A DNA stretch of 29,264 bases from Clostridium sp. UBA4108. GTDB lineage: Bacteria > Bacillota > Clostridia > Clostridiales > Clostridiaceae. The DNA is taken from the NCBI GenBank assembly GCA_002381695.1, contig DFXM01000006.1:92520-121783 (forward strand). Reading direction: 5' to 3'. Made by a program: the position numbers and the translations under genes. The notes beneath the pieces were generated by a model that worked only from the letters and a program-made list of their open reading frames with translations, had not been told where the DNA came from and did no database searches. This document shows, piece by piece, positions 23,038 through 29,264 of this stretch; position 1 is the first letter of the stretch, and each line of letters starts with the position of its first letter.

Positions 23038-23598
23038 TTAATAAAAAATTAAACCTACAATGCCTGTTATGGTAATAACAAGTATTGGATTCATTTTAAA
23101 TTTTCTCAAGGCAACTAGAGAAATTATAAATATAATAATAGCAATACTATTTAAAGTCATAGTTTTAAGATGTATAGATGATGTACCACAAAAGGAAATT
23201 AAAAGAATAGTAGATGCAGAAGAAGCAATTAATCCTATAGATGAGGCTCGTAATCCTTTTAAAATATTTCCAGCCACCTCTGTATCTTTATGCTTATTAA
23301 AGAGTTTATATAAATATATGGAGATAAGGAACCCAGATAAAATACATCCTAAGGTAGCCAATATAGCTCCTAATATTCCCAATATCCGTAACCCAACAAA
23401 AGTTGCAGTATTAACCGCCAAGGGACCAGGTGTCATCTGTGAGATTGTAATAATATCCGTAAATTCTTGAACAGTTAACCAGTGATGAATATCCACTACT
23501 TGTTCCTTTATTAAAGGAATTGTTGCATATCCTCCTCCGATACTAAACAAACCAATTTGTAAAAAACTTATAAGTAATGTAATAATACTTTTAATCAT
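23038..23598 (-). CDS. chrA: ChrA-family (CHR) transporter, short-chain subunit 2
   Basis: The 186-residue protein is a single CHR domain with about six membrane helices. The signatures are FSIGGGYATIPLI near residue 18 and QMTPGPLAVNTATFVG near residue 54, the two conserved loops of chromate/anion transporters. Short CHR proteins are encoded as pairs that together equal one long ChrA. Its start overlaps the end of the upstream CHR gene by eight bases, consistent with co-translation. Chromate export is the family-based annotation; the natural substrate may be another oxyanion. Confidence 0.87.
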   Translation of the reverse strand: MIKSIITLLISFLQIGLFSIGGGYATIPLIKEQVVDIHHWLTVQEFTDIITISQMTPGPLAVNTATFVGLRILGILGAILATLGCILSGFLISIYLYKLFNKHKDTEVAGNILKGLRASSIGLIASSASTILLISFCGTSSIHLKTMTLNSIAIIIFIISLVALRKFKMNPILVITITGIVGLIFY

Positions 23599-24169
23599 AT
23601 TTTTTTCTTCCCTTTCTACTTCTTAAATAAGTTTGTACAAAGCATAGAAAAGCACAGGAAATAATAATTAAAACTACGTTAATATTTAAGAAGAAGCTAA
23701 GAAAAAAAGAACAAGGAACCATTGCCGTTAATAGCCAATTCCTTTCTTTTAAAATTCCTATACTCATATCAATGACTAAATCCACAATAACAGCAACAAC
23801 GCCAGCTTCCATTCCTTTTAATATTGAAGAAATAATTCTATTGTCTCTAAATACACTATAAAAGGAAGATATGATAGTTAAAATAATTAAGGGTGGAACA
23901 ATTGTTCCAATACAACTGATAATTGCACCTGTAAGTCCAGCAATACGATAACCTACTAATACAGCTATATTAACAGCAATAGCTCCAGGGGTTGACTGTG
24001 AAATTGCAGCCATATCCATTAGTTCCTCTTCACTAATTAACTTCAGATTATTTACAAAGTATTTTTTCATCATTGGTATAACAACATACCCTCCCCCAAA
24101 GGTAAAGGCGCTTATAGAAAAATTGATTCTAAAAAGCAAAAAATAAAGGGATAAACTTCTAAATTTCAT
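23591..24169 (-). CDS. chrA: ChrA-family (CHR) transporter, short-chain subunit 1
   Basis: This 192-residue CHR-domain protein is the first of an overlapping pair. Key loops are FTFGGGYVVIPMMKKYFV and SQSTPGAIAVNIAVLVGYR, equivalent to those in its partner, and about six helices are predicted. The open frame continues upstream to 24265, but that stretch is low-complexity and AT-rich. ATG 24169 with AAGGAG 12 bases away gives a family-typical length, though the spacing is long, so the exact start is uncertain. The divergent LysR gene (24295) is the likely regulator of the pair. Confidence 0.83.
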   Translation of the reverse strand: MKFRSLSLYFLLFRINFSISAFTFGGGYVVIPMMKKYFVNNLKLISEEELMDMAAISQSTPGAIAVNIAVLVGYRIAGLTGAIISCIGTIVPPLIILTIISSFYSVFRDNRIISSILKGMEAGVVAVIVDLVIDMSIGILKERNWLLTAMVPCSFFLSFFLNINVVLIIISCAFLCFVQTYLRSRKGRKKYD

Positions 24170-24245
24170 AACAATAAAATTCTCCTTGTCATATAAATTC
24201 TCACTTTCTTTATTATATAATGTGGAAATATAATAAGTAAAATAA

Positions 24246-24257
24246 TATAATATTATA
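24246..24257. promoter_or_regulatory. Palindrome in the chrA-lysR divergent intergenic region
   Basis: TATAATATTATA is a perfect 12-bp palindrome about 37 bases before the LysR start, within a 125-bp divergent promoter region. It is a candidate LysR-type binding site, but the local DNA is almost pure AT, so chance is a serious alternative. Confidence 0.3.
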
Positions 24258-24294
24258 ATAATCATAACTAATTAGTAATGAAAAGAGGATGTAT

Positions 24295-25170
24295 ATGAAC
24301 TTAAGACATTTGCGTATTTTTAAAACTGTATGTGAGGAAGAAAATATTACAAGAGCCGCTGAAAAAATGTTTATGACACAACCAGCAGTGTCTAATGCAA
24401 TTAATGAATTAGAATGTCATTTAGATGTGTGCTTGTTTGATAGAATTTCAAGAAAGCTTTATTTAAATGAAACTGGAAAACTATTTCTTATAGAAACAAT
24501 AAAGTTATTGGAGCTATATGATAATTTAGAAAAAAATGTTAAGGAATTAGAAATTATTGCAACTATTAAAATTGGATCAAGCATAACTATTGCTAACTTT
24601 ATATTGCCTAGAATAATAAAAGAATTTGAAGCAATTTGCAAGAATACTTCAACTAAAATTATCATTGATAATGCTAGAGAAATAGAAAATAAATTACTTG
24701 CTAATGAAATTGATATAGCTTTGCTGGAAGGGATTATTTGTAATGACCAATTAATTAAAATTCCATTTTCATCTTACAAATTAGTTGCAATCTGTTCTTC
24801 AGGTCACAAATTTGCTTCACAAAAATCTATAACTATTCATGAATTAATAAAGGAAAGATTGCTACTACGAGAGGAAGGTAGTGCTATTCGTGATACCTTT
24901 GATAGCGCCTTATTATTACATAACATATCAGTAAGTCCTGAATGGACCAGTGTCAATTCTCAAGCTTTAATCCAAGGGGTAAAGCAAAATTTAGGAATAA
25001 GTGTATTACCTGAGATATTGGTTAAAGATGAATTAAGCAAAGGGGAAATTTCAGAGGTATGTGTTAATGATTTTGAGCTAAGTAATGTGAATCATATTGT
25101 TTTTCATAAAGAGAAATTTCAAAGTAAAACTTTTAAAACTTTAATTGAAATAATTAAAAAGGAAGCATAG
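24295..25170 (+). CDS. LysR-type transcriptional regulator
   Basis: The 291-residue regulator has the LTTR helix-turn-helix at residues 1-60 (MNLRHLRIFKTVCEEENITRAAEKM, then TQPAVSNAINELE), a linker helix and a periplasmic-binding-protein-like effector domain (about 90-290) beginning IKIGSSITIANFILPRI. It is transcribed away from the chrA pair and is presumably their regulator, in the usual divergent LTTR arrangement. ATG 24289 abuts the AAGAGG site, so ATG 24295, six bases further, is preferred. The co-inducer is unknown. Confidence 0.9.
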   Translation: MNLRHLRIFKTVCEEENITRAAEKMFMTQPAVSNAINELECHLDVCLFDRISRKLYLNETGKLFLIETIKLLELYDNLEKNVKELEIIATIKIGSSITIANFILPRIIKEFEAICKNTSTKIIIDNAREIENKLLANEIDIALLEGIICNDQLIKIPFSSYKLVAICSSGHKFASQKSITIHELIKERLLLREEGSAIRDTFDSALLLHNISVSPEWTSVNSQALIQGVKQNLGISVLPEILVKDELSKGEISEVCVNDFELSNVNHIVFHKEKFQSKTFKTLIEIIKKEA

Positions 25171-25203
25171 ATAGATAACAAAAGAGCATAGAGTGAAGTA
25201 AAT

Positions 25204-25236
25204 TAAGGGAAGCCACTTCAAAAACGGCTTCCCTTA
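25204..25236. terminator. Bidirectional terminator between convergent genes
   Basis: TAAGGGAAGCC (25204-25214) and GGCTTCCCTTA (25226-25236) form an 11-bp stem with an 11-base loop. It lies between the LysR stop (25170) and the DJ-1 stop (25279), serving both strands. Confidence 0.8.
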
Positions 25237-25278
25237 TATAAATTCATATGTTTTTAAGATTAAAATCTAAGATAGTAT

Positions 25279-25857
25279 TTAAAATCCCATATCACCTTTC
25301 ACAACTTCCATTTCCTCTTTAGAAGTTAGCATCTCTAAAAGTTTAAAGGCAACATGAGGTGCAGTTTCTGGACAATATGAAGTAATGATATTTCTATCAA
25401 CTACAACGGGTTCATTTACCACATCAACATGAAATTCCTTTAACTGTCTTTGTCTATATCCACCTTTTAAATGATAGGTAGTAGCCCTACGATTTTCTAA
25501 CACTCCACTTTTGCCTACTGGTAAAGCTGCAACACAAATAGTAGCAATAATCTTCCCCCTTAGGTCAAATTCTCTTATGAGGTTTAAAAACCGTTCATCA
25601 TAAGCTTCTTCATAAAATCCGAACTCTTCAAAACCGCCTGGAATAGCCAATGCATCATATTCATCAACATTAATTTCATCTATGGTTTTATCCACTATTA
25701 CAGGAATGTTAAAGGTGCTCATAACTTGCTTTTGAAATCCACAAGTTACTACTGGAACATCATAACCATAATCATTTCTACCCCATCCCATAATATCTAC
25801 AAATACACTGAACTCCATGGTTTCAAAGCCTTTAGCTAAAAAAATTAATGTTTTCAT
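25279..25857 (-). CDS. DJ-1/PfpI family protein
   Basis: The 192-residue protein has the class I glutamine amidotransferase-like fold of DJ-1/ThiJ/PfpI. E12 (GFET) is the acid that tunes the reactive cysteine, and the nucleophile elbow is IATICVAALPVG with C108, inside the 100-120 segment of the family. AIPGGFEEFG near residue 71 supplies the oxyanion loop. Possible activities include deglycase/glyoxalase, chaperone or protease-like roles; none is certain. ATG 25857 follows GAGG at eight bases. The alpha/beta hydrolase gene lies upstream on the same strand and may share its transcript. Confidence 0.87.
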   Translation of the reverse strand: MKTLIFLAKGFETMEFSVFVDIMGWGRNDYGYDVPVVTCGFQKQVMSTFNIPVIVDKTIDEINVDEYDALAIPGGFEEFGFYEEAYDERFLNLIREFDLRGKIIATICVAALPVGKSGVLENRRATTYHLKGGYRQRQLKEFHVDVVNEPVVVDRNIITSYCPETAPHVAFKLLEMLTSKEEMEVVKGDMGF

Positions 25858-25948
25858 TGATATACCTCATTTCTATTATGTAGATTATTTTTATCCGACA
25901 CTTGATTTAAACTAATGATAACTAACTATAATATCCTTATTAATGTTT

Positions 25949-26719
25949 TTATAAATGCTCTTTAAACCACATTACAGCCTTTTCTAACATTCCTGTGCTT
26001 ATCCGATGATTTACTTGTGAGGCTTCTATAAATTCAAAATTCTCTGGCTTTTTAATGTATAGTGGAAGTATTTTATTAAAAAATAGCCTTTGACTGTCAA
26101 TTGGTAATGTAGTATCTTCTTCACCATGTAAAATTAAAACAGCTCTCTCTTTTATCTTATCTCCATTTCTCATAGGATCATAGTATTCTATTAACTCTTT
26201 ATCATCTTGGCTAGCTGCTGCTGGTAAATGATTTCTTTTAATGGCTTCTTGCCATGCAAAAGTTCCATTGATTCCAACGAGACATTTCAAGTTAGGATTA
26301 TCAATAAAAATCCCTCCAGCAGTAATTGTTCCCATGGAATCACCTATAATTCCAATCCTTTTAGGATCAGCTTCATGGTTATCAACAATTTCCTCTATAA
26401 ACTTTTTAGATTCCTTTACACTTTGAAGTATTATCTCCCATAAATATTTATCCATATCTTTTAGAGCTGCCTGATTTATAGAATCTCTATCACCATGGTA
26501 TAGAGCATCAGGTACAATCACTTGATATCCATGACTAGCAATTGTTATTGCTTCAAATCTCTTGAAATCTTTGCTAGAATGGGATCCATGATAATTTATT
26601 ACTGTCGGTAATAATCCTTTATAACCTTTAGGTTTAAACTTTAAACATGGAACTCCATTAATCTCCTCTCTTGTAGTTGTAACAAAACTATTCTCATACT
26701 GAAAAACTGACCAAACCAT
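25949..26719 (-). CDS. Alpha/beta hydrolase (YitV/dienelactone hydrolase-like esterase)
   Basis: This 256-residue serine hydrolase has nucleophile elbow GIIGDSMGTITAG (S128), acid D202 in LILHGEEDTTLP and catalytic H238 in SQVNHRIS, in the correct order and spacing. The oxyanion segment is VINYHGSHSSKDF near residue 40. Overall length and layout resemble Bacillus YitV-type esterases. There is no signal peptide, so it is cytoplasmic. A small-ester or dienelactone substrate is possible but unassigned. The start at ATG 26719 is preceded by GGGGG about seven bases away. Confidence 0.85.
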   Translation of the reverse strand: MVWSVFQYENSFVTTTREEINGVPCLKFKPKGYKGLLPTVINYHGSHSSKDFKRFEAITIASHGYQVIVPDALYHGDRDSINQAALKDMDKYLWEIILQSVKESKKFIEEIVDNHEADPKRIGIIGDSMGTITAGGIFIDNPNLKCLVGINGTFAWQEAIKRNHLPAAASQDDKELIEYYDPMRNGDKIKERAVLILHGEEDTTLPIDSQRLFFNKILPLYIKKPENFEFIEASQVNHRISTGMLEKAVMWFKEHL

Positions 26720-26772
26720 ATATATTTCCCCCTATATAAATTATCTTTCTATCAATTCACTATTAAATCTAT

Positions 26773-26979
26773 TCACTGCACCGAATGGTACACTTCACTG
26801 TAATCGGACGAACTCTTCACTAGGCCTCGGCATGTAAGGAAGGTCTTTAAATACTCTTTAGAAGTATTACTCCATCCTTGATATTTAGCACACTCGGCAT
26901 CATTTCTATATTTATAAAAGAAATTAAAATCATCATCTTTAAAATTTCTAAGTATTAAGCGTTCTGTTTTTAAAATCAT
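26773..26979 (-). pseudogene. Truncated RimJ/RimL-type GNAT acetyltransferase
   Basis: The frame begins MILKTERLILRNFKDDDFNF, the N-terminal signature of RimJ/RimL-type GNAT enzymes, and stays family-like to about residue 47 (KEYLKTFL). It then switches to unrelated sequence (TCRGLVKSSSDYSEVY...) and stops after 68 codons; normal members have about 170-185. The acetyl-CoA loop is absent, so the product cannot be an acetyltransferase. The break coincides with a GC-richer stretch (about 26775-26845), pointing to an insertion/deletion event. ATG 26979 has AGGTG about nine bases upstream. Confidence 0.78.
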
Positions 26980-27157
26980 TACTATACACACCTATCATAA
27001 ATTAATTTGTAATTATATTTTCATTTCATATTTTCCATAAACTTATTGTAATCACTCCAAATCATCTTTTTTATTCCAAATATTTGAAATATGTATATAA
27101 TTTATGTATAATTTCATATAATAAGAAAGATTTAATATCTTGGAGGTTGTTATAGAT

Positions 27158-27541
27158 ATGAAAAGACCTTTCGGTATAACCCTTATTGGTTATTTCTATA
27201 TTTTTGGAGCAATTATATTACTTCTAACCTTAGGCGTTAAACAAGACATCGGAATAAATATAAGATTTGGAGTTCCTTATTTACCTGAAATAGCAGTAAA
27301 GATATTTGTTGCATTATTTTCTATAATTATGGCCTATGGATACCTTAATTTGAAAAAATGGGGATATTGGACTATGATTATCTACTCTATAATCTTCTCA
27401 ATTATTAGTATAAATCAAGCAGTTATTTATCTTAGTCAACCCTTCATAGGTAATATTATTTTTTCAGTAATAGTCATATTCTACACTTTTATTAACCGAC
27501 GTAACTTTCACCATAATTCAAGTAAACCATGTAAAATATAA
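27158..27541 (+). CDS. Small membrane protein of unknown function
   Basis: The 127-residue product starts MKRPFGITLIGYFYIFGAII and has four predicted membrane helices (about 6-26, 47-67, 72-96 and 100-118) with short loops, then a basic tail RRNFHHNSSK. No enzyme motif or named family is recognised; the PFGIT-IGYF opening is shared by many small Firmicute membrane proteins. ATG 27158 follows GGAGG (27142-27146) at 11 bases, somewhat long. It is alone on the plus strand here, ending in a long hairpin terminator. Confidence 0.72.
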   Translation: MKRPFGITLIGYFYIFGAIILLLTLGVKQDIGINIRFGVPYLPEIAVKIFVALFSIIMAYGYLNLKKWGYWTMIIYSIIFSIISINQAVIYLSQPFIGNIIFSVIVIFYTFINRRNFHHNSSKPCKI

Positions 27542-27546
27542 CAAAG

Positions 27547-27595
27547 AGTTTAATGAGTCATAATCCAATTAAAATAATTTATGACTCATTAAACT
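27547..27595. terminator. Bidirectional terminator, 17-bp stem
   Basis: Bases 27547-27563 and 27579-27595 are perfectly complementary (AGTTTAATGAGTCATAA and its reverse complement) with a 15-base loop. It separates the small membrane-protein gene from the convergent NUDIX gene (stop 27620). Confidence 0.75.
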
Positions 27596-27619
27596 TTCTA
27601 TGTAAAGTCTATAAATTTA

Positions 27620-28036
27620 TTAGTCATTTAAAAGAACATCCTTATATATATTAACTTGTTCAATAATATGCCCTATGTTTCCTTCTCCTGCATAGATTTT
27701 CATATCAAAAAAATTCTGGTCTAACTCTGTCCAAAATAGTTTATTTTCTTCTTCTATGAGGGTAACTTCATTTTTAAGTTTCCCTACATATGTCTCTAAG
27801 TAACAATCTGATAAATAATAGGTAAAATCTATGAAATGATGCAATGTTATATTCTGCTTTGATATTCCGGTTTCCTCATATAACTCTCTATAGGCTGCAT
27901 CAAAACCCTCTTCTCCGCTATCTATCTTACCACCTACTAAATTATTAAGCCCTTTATAGGGATTCTTTTTACGCTTGCACATCAACACTTTATCTAAGGA
28001 CATATTATAAACCAAAATGATATTATATCCCTGCAT
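27620..28036 (-). CDS. NUDIX hydrolase
   Basis: The 138-residue protein has a complete Nudix box from G36 to I58 (GKIDSGEEGFDAAYRELYEETGI layout, with R50-E51-L52 and E54-E55 as metal ligands). The preceding LDKVLMCKRKKNPYKGLNNLVGG resembles 8-oxo-dGTP/MutT-like housecleaning pyrophosphatases. It should cleave a nucleoside diphosphate linked to another moiety; the substrate is not defined. An in-frame ATG at 28057 lies in the ribosome-binding site, so ATG 28036, about ten bases after AGGAGG, is chosen. It starts four bases after the YjaB-like GNAT stop, forming a two-gene operon. Confidence 0.87.
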   Translation of the reverse strand: MQGYNIILVYNMSLDKVLMCKRKKNPYKGLNNLVGGKIDSGEEGFDAAYRELYEETGISKQNITLHHFIDFTYYLSDCYLETYVGKLKNEVTLIEEENKLFWTELDQNFFDMKIYAGEGNIGHIIEQVNIYKDVLLND

Positions 28037-28040
28037 GTAA

Positions 28041-28508
28041 TTACTTCCTCCTATCATAGGGTATCTTCATATGTAATATAGGAAATGGATTACCCATACC
28101 ATCGGTTTCAGATCTGTCAATTACAGTACATCCTATATGTTTATAAAAAGCCTCTGCTTGTTCATTCTGCTCATTTACATCTACATATTTTGCATTATAT
28201 TCATTTATAGCATAGTTTATTAATTTCTTTCCAATACCTTTTCCTCTGCAGGAAGGGTGTATAAATAGCATTTCCACTTTTTCCTTCTCCATCCCCATAA
28301 AAGCCACAACCTCATTATTACTATCTCTTATACCAACTAACTCTTCTGTAGAATAAAATGCTTTCTCAACCAAAGGCTTTATGGCTTGAATATCCTCTTC
28401 TGTTAAAAAATCGTGGGTTGCTCTTACTGACTCTTCCCATACTACCAGTGCCCGAAAAAAGTCTTCTTCTACTATTCTTTCTATTTTATCCTTTATATCG
28501 CTATTCAT
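28041..28508 (-). CDS. YjaB-like GNAT N-acetyltransferase
   Basis: The 155-residue protein closely follows the Escherichia coli YjaB layout: VRATHDFLTEEDI near the N-terminus, the acetyl-CoA loop CRGKGIGKKLINYA, VDVNEQNEQAEAFYKHIG as motif B, and RSETDGMGNPFPILHM at the C-terminus. YjaB binds acetyl-CoA but its physiological substrate is unsettled, so no role is claimed. Three start codons lie close together; ATG 28508 is nine bases from AAGGTG and is favoured over ATG 28517, which touches that site. The NUDIX gene follows four bases downstream and is probably co-translated. Confidence 0.87.
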   Translation of the reverse strand: MNSDIKDKIERIVEEDFFRALVVWEESVRATHDFLTEEDIQAIKPLVEKAFYSTEELVGIRDSNNEVVAFMGMEKEKVEMLFIHPSCRGKGIGKKLINYAINEYNAKYVDVNEQNEQAEAFYKHIGCTVIDRSETDGMGNPFPILHMKIPYDRRK

Positions 28509-28575
28509 AGTTTTCATCACCTTTTCTTGTGTCTTATAATACTAATTTTATCATACTAAATATACTGATTATACT

Positions 28576-29070
28576 CTATAGCTTCTTTATATAATCTTCC
28601 ATAGCAATTCTGTATTCTTCTGGCCTATAATACATATTCCTTGTTAGTTCAAGCATTTCAACTTTTGAAATATATTTCACCTCTTGAACCTCAGATTTTT
28701 GTATTGTAACTTGAGAAACATCAATATCCTTACATATTGCGAAGACATCAATAAAATGATTATATTCTTCCCATACTACCCTTTTTATCAAGGTTGGCTT
28801 CTCTATTTGTATTCCTAACTCTTCATGTATTTCTCTAATTATAGCTTCTTCACTTGTTTCCCCAGCAATAACATGTCCCATATGTATATCCCATCCACCT
28901 GGCAAAAACTCCTTTGTATCAGCTCTCTTTTGAATTAAGAACTCTCCCTTTGAGTTATGTATATACCCATGTGCCCCTACATAATACTGTCCTTCTGGTA
29001 AGTCCACACCTTTAGGTGCTATTTTACCACTTATACTTCCATCTTTATTTAAGATATCAAAATATTCCAT
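28576..29070 (-). CDS. NUDIX hydrolase, isopentenyl-diphosphate-isomerase-like
   Basis: The 164-residue protein starts MEYFDILNKDGSISGKIAPKG and has YVGAHGYIHNSKGEFLIQKRA, then a perfect Nudix box from G65 to I87 (GHVIAGETSEEAIIREIHEELGI layout). This arrangement matches the IDI-like/YfcD Nudix subgroup. The second catalytic cysteine/glutamate set of true isomerases is not evident, so a hydrolase is more likely than an IPP isomerase. ATG 29070 follows AGGAGG by eight bases. The YjaB-like GNAT gene begins 68 bases downstream on the same strand. Confidence 0.87.
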   Translation of the reverse strand: MEYFDILNKDGSISGKIAPKGVDLPEGQYYVGAHGYIHNSKGEFLIQKRADTKEFLPGGWDIHMGHVIAGETSEEAIIREIHEELGIQIEKPTLIKRVVWEEYNHFIDVFAICKDIDVSQVTIQKSEVQEVKYISKVEMLELTRNMYYRPEEYRIAMEDYIKKL

Positions 29071-29130
29071 GCCCTTCCCTCCTAAGTTTACATATGTATA
29101 TTTTACAGCTAAAATTTATTCTCTAAAAAT

Positions 29131-29182
29131 TATACCATATTTAACTAAATATACATTAATATGTTTAGTTAAATATGGTATA
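29131..29182. repeat. Perfect 19-bp inverted repeat near the window end
   Basis: Bases 29131-29149 and 29164-29182 (TATACCATATTTAACTAAA and its reverse complement) enclose a 14-base loop, 60 bases upstream of the NUDIX start. Neither side has a strong U-run. It may be a hairpin in a leader, an operator or a small repeat; a related TACCATATTTAGTTAAATA string occurs near 3618. Confidence 0.5.
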
Positions 29183-29210
29183 GTTATTTTTAATTTTCTT
29201 TTAATTAAGG

Positions 29211-29250
29211 CTTTCTTTTAAACGATTGTTGATTTTAGAACCATATATTA
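29211..29250. repeat. Dispersed repeat copy B (matches 18351-18395)
   Basis: TGTTGATTTTAGAACCATATATTA at 29227-29250, with the preceding CTTTCTTTTAA, corresponds to TGTTGATTTTTAGAACATCATATTA in the DedA-kinase intergenic region, in the same orientation. The window ends 14 bases later, so the extent is unknown. It may be part of a transposable element. Confidence 0.35.
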
Positions 29251-29264
29251 TTGCGAAGCAGCTT

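Noticed and set aside
23060..23470. 136-codon plus-strand frame
   Set aside because: Antisense to the ChrA-family gene, whose GGGYATIP and TPGPLAVN motifs are clear on the minus strand.
24170..24265. N-terminal extension of the first ChrA protein
   Set aside because: The extra 32 residues are tyrosine/isoleucine-rich low-complexity sequence from AT-rich promoter DNA and make the protein longer than family members.
1..29264. CRISPR arrays, tRNA or rRNA genes
   Set aside because: No regularly spaced direct repeats, cloverleaf with a T-loop GGTTCGA-type core, or rRNA-like GC-rich blocks were found on either strand.

Overview
The DNA is very AT-rich, with Clostridium-type ribosome-binding sites (AGGAGG, GGAGG), densely packed small accessory genes and protein families typical of clostridia. 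These include a Clostridium beijerinckii-type NADP-dependent secondary alcohol dehydrogenase, short paired ChrA transporters and a PMCA-like P-type ATPase behind a probable Mn riboswitch. It reads as chromosome of a Clostridium sensu stricto, species not determined. No tRNA, rRNA or CRISPR array was seen. Almost every gene is on the minus strand.

Layout. 1-130: the last 30 codons and right end of an IS3-family element, cut by the window edge. 191-5975: an array of small enzymes on the minus strand: seven GNAT acetyltransferases (one an AAC(6')-I aminoglycoside acetyltransferase homologue, one with a large N-terminal extension), a cytidine/blasticidin-type deaminase and a lipoprotein. It is interrupted by an IS3-like inverted-repeat remnant (2870-2927) and a solitary transposon end (3720-3810). 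6295-7353: secondary alcohol dehydrogenase on the plus strand. 7488-8048: FMN-dependent reductase. 8207-9011: an 805-bp transposase-less cassette with 24-bp inverted ends and a perfect 8-bp target duplication, carrying a single HD-domain phosphohydrolase gene. This is the most interesting object in the window. 9074-9754: HAD hydrolase.

9892-11777: TetR regulator and cation/proton antiporter as a two-gene overlapping operon with two GACC-type operators. 11986-13073: ECF sigma factor and zinc-finger anti-sigma factor, overlapping by ATGA. 13221-14262: HIT-family protein and cupin. 14597-17502: P-type ATPase with a near-consensus promoter, a yybP-ykoY-like (Mn2+) leader and two related tandem terminator hairpins, suggesting manganese rather than calcium export. 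17564-18217: DedA membrane protein. 18466-20528: two-component histidine kinase and response regulator. 20646-21521: DMT-family exporter. 21833-22198: VOC protein. 22223-22918: MarR regulator with two operators framing its promoter and, downstream, only the C-terminal 80 codons of an MFS exporter. 23038-25170: ChrA pair with a divergent LysR regulator.

25279-29070: DJ-1/PfpI protein, an alpha/beta hydrolase, a truncated RimJ/L-type GNAT, a small membrane protein, a NUDIX hydrolase coupled to a YjaB-like GNAT, and an IDI-like NUDIX hydrolase. Taken together the region is a store of detoxification, drug-modification and export genes under local one-component regulators, with repeated traces of insertion and deletion. 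Many upstream in-frame start candidates overlap the ribosome-binding site, so starts were chosen by Shine-Dalgarno spacing.
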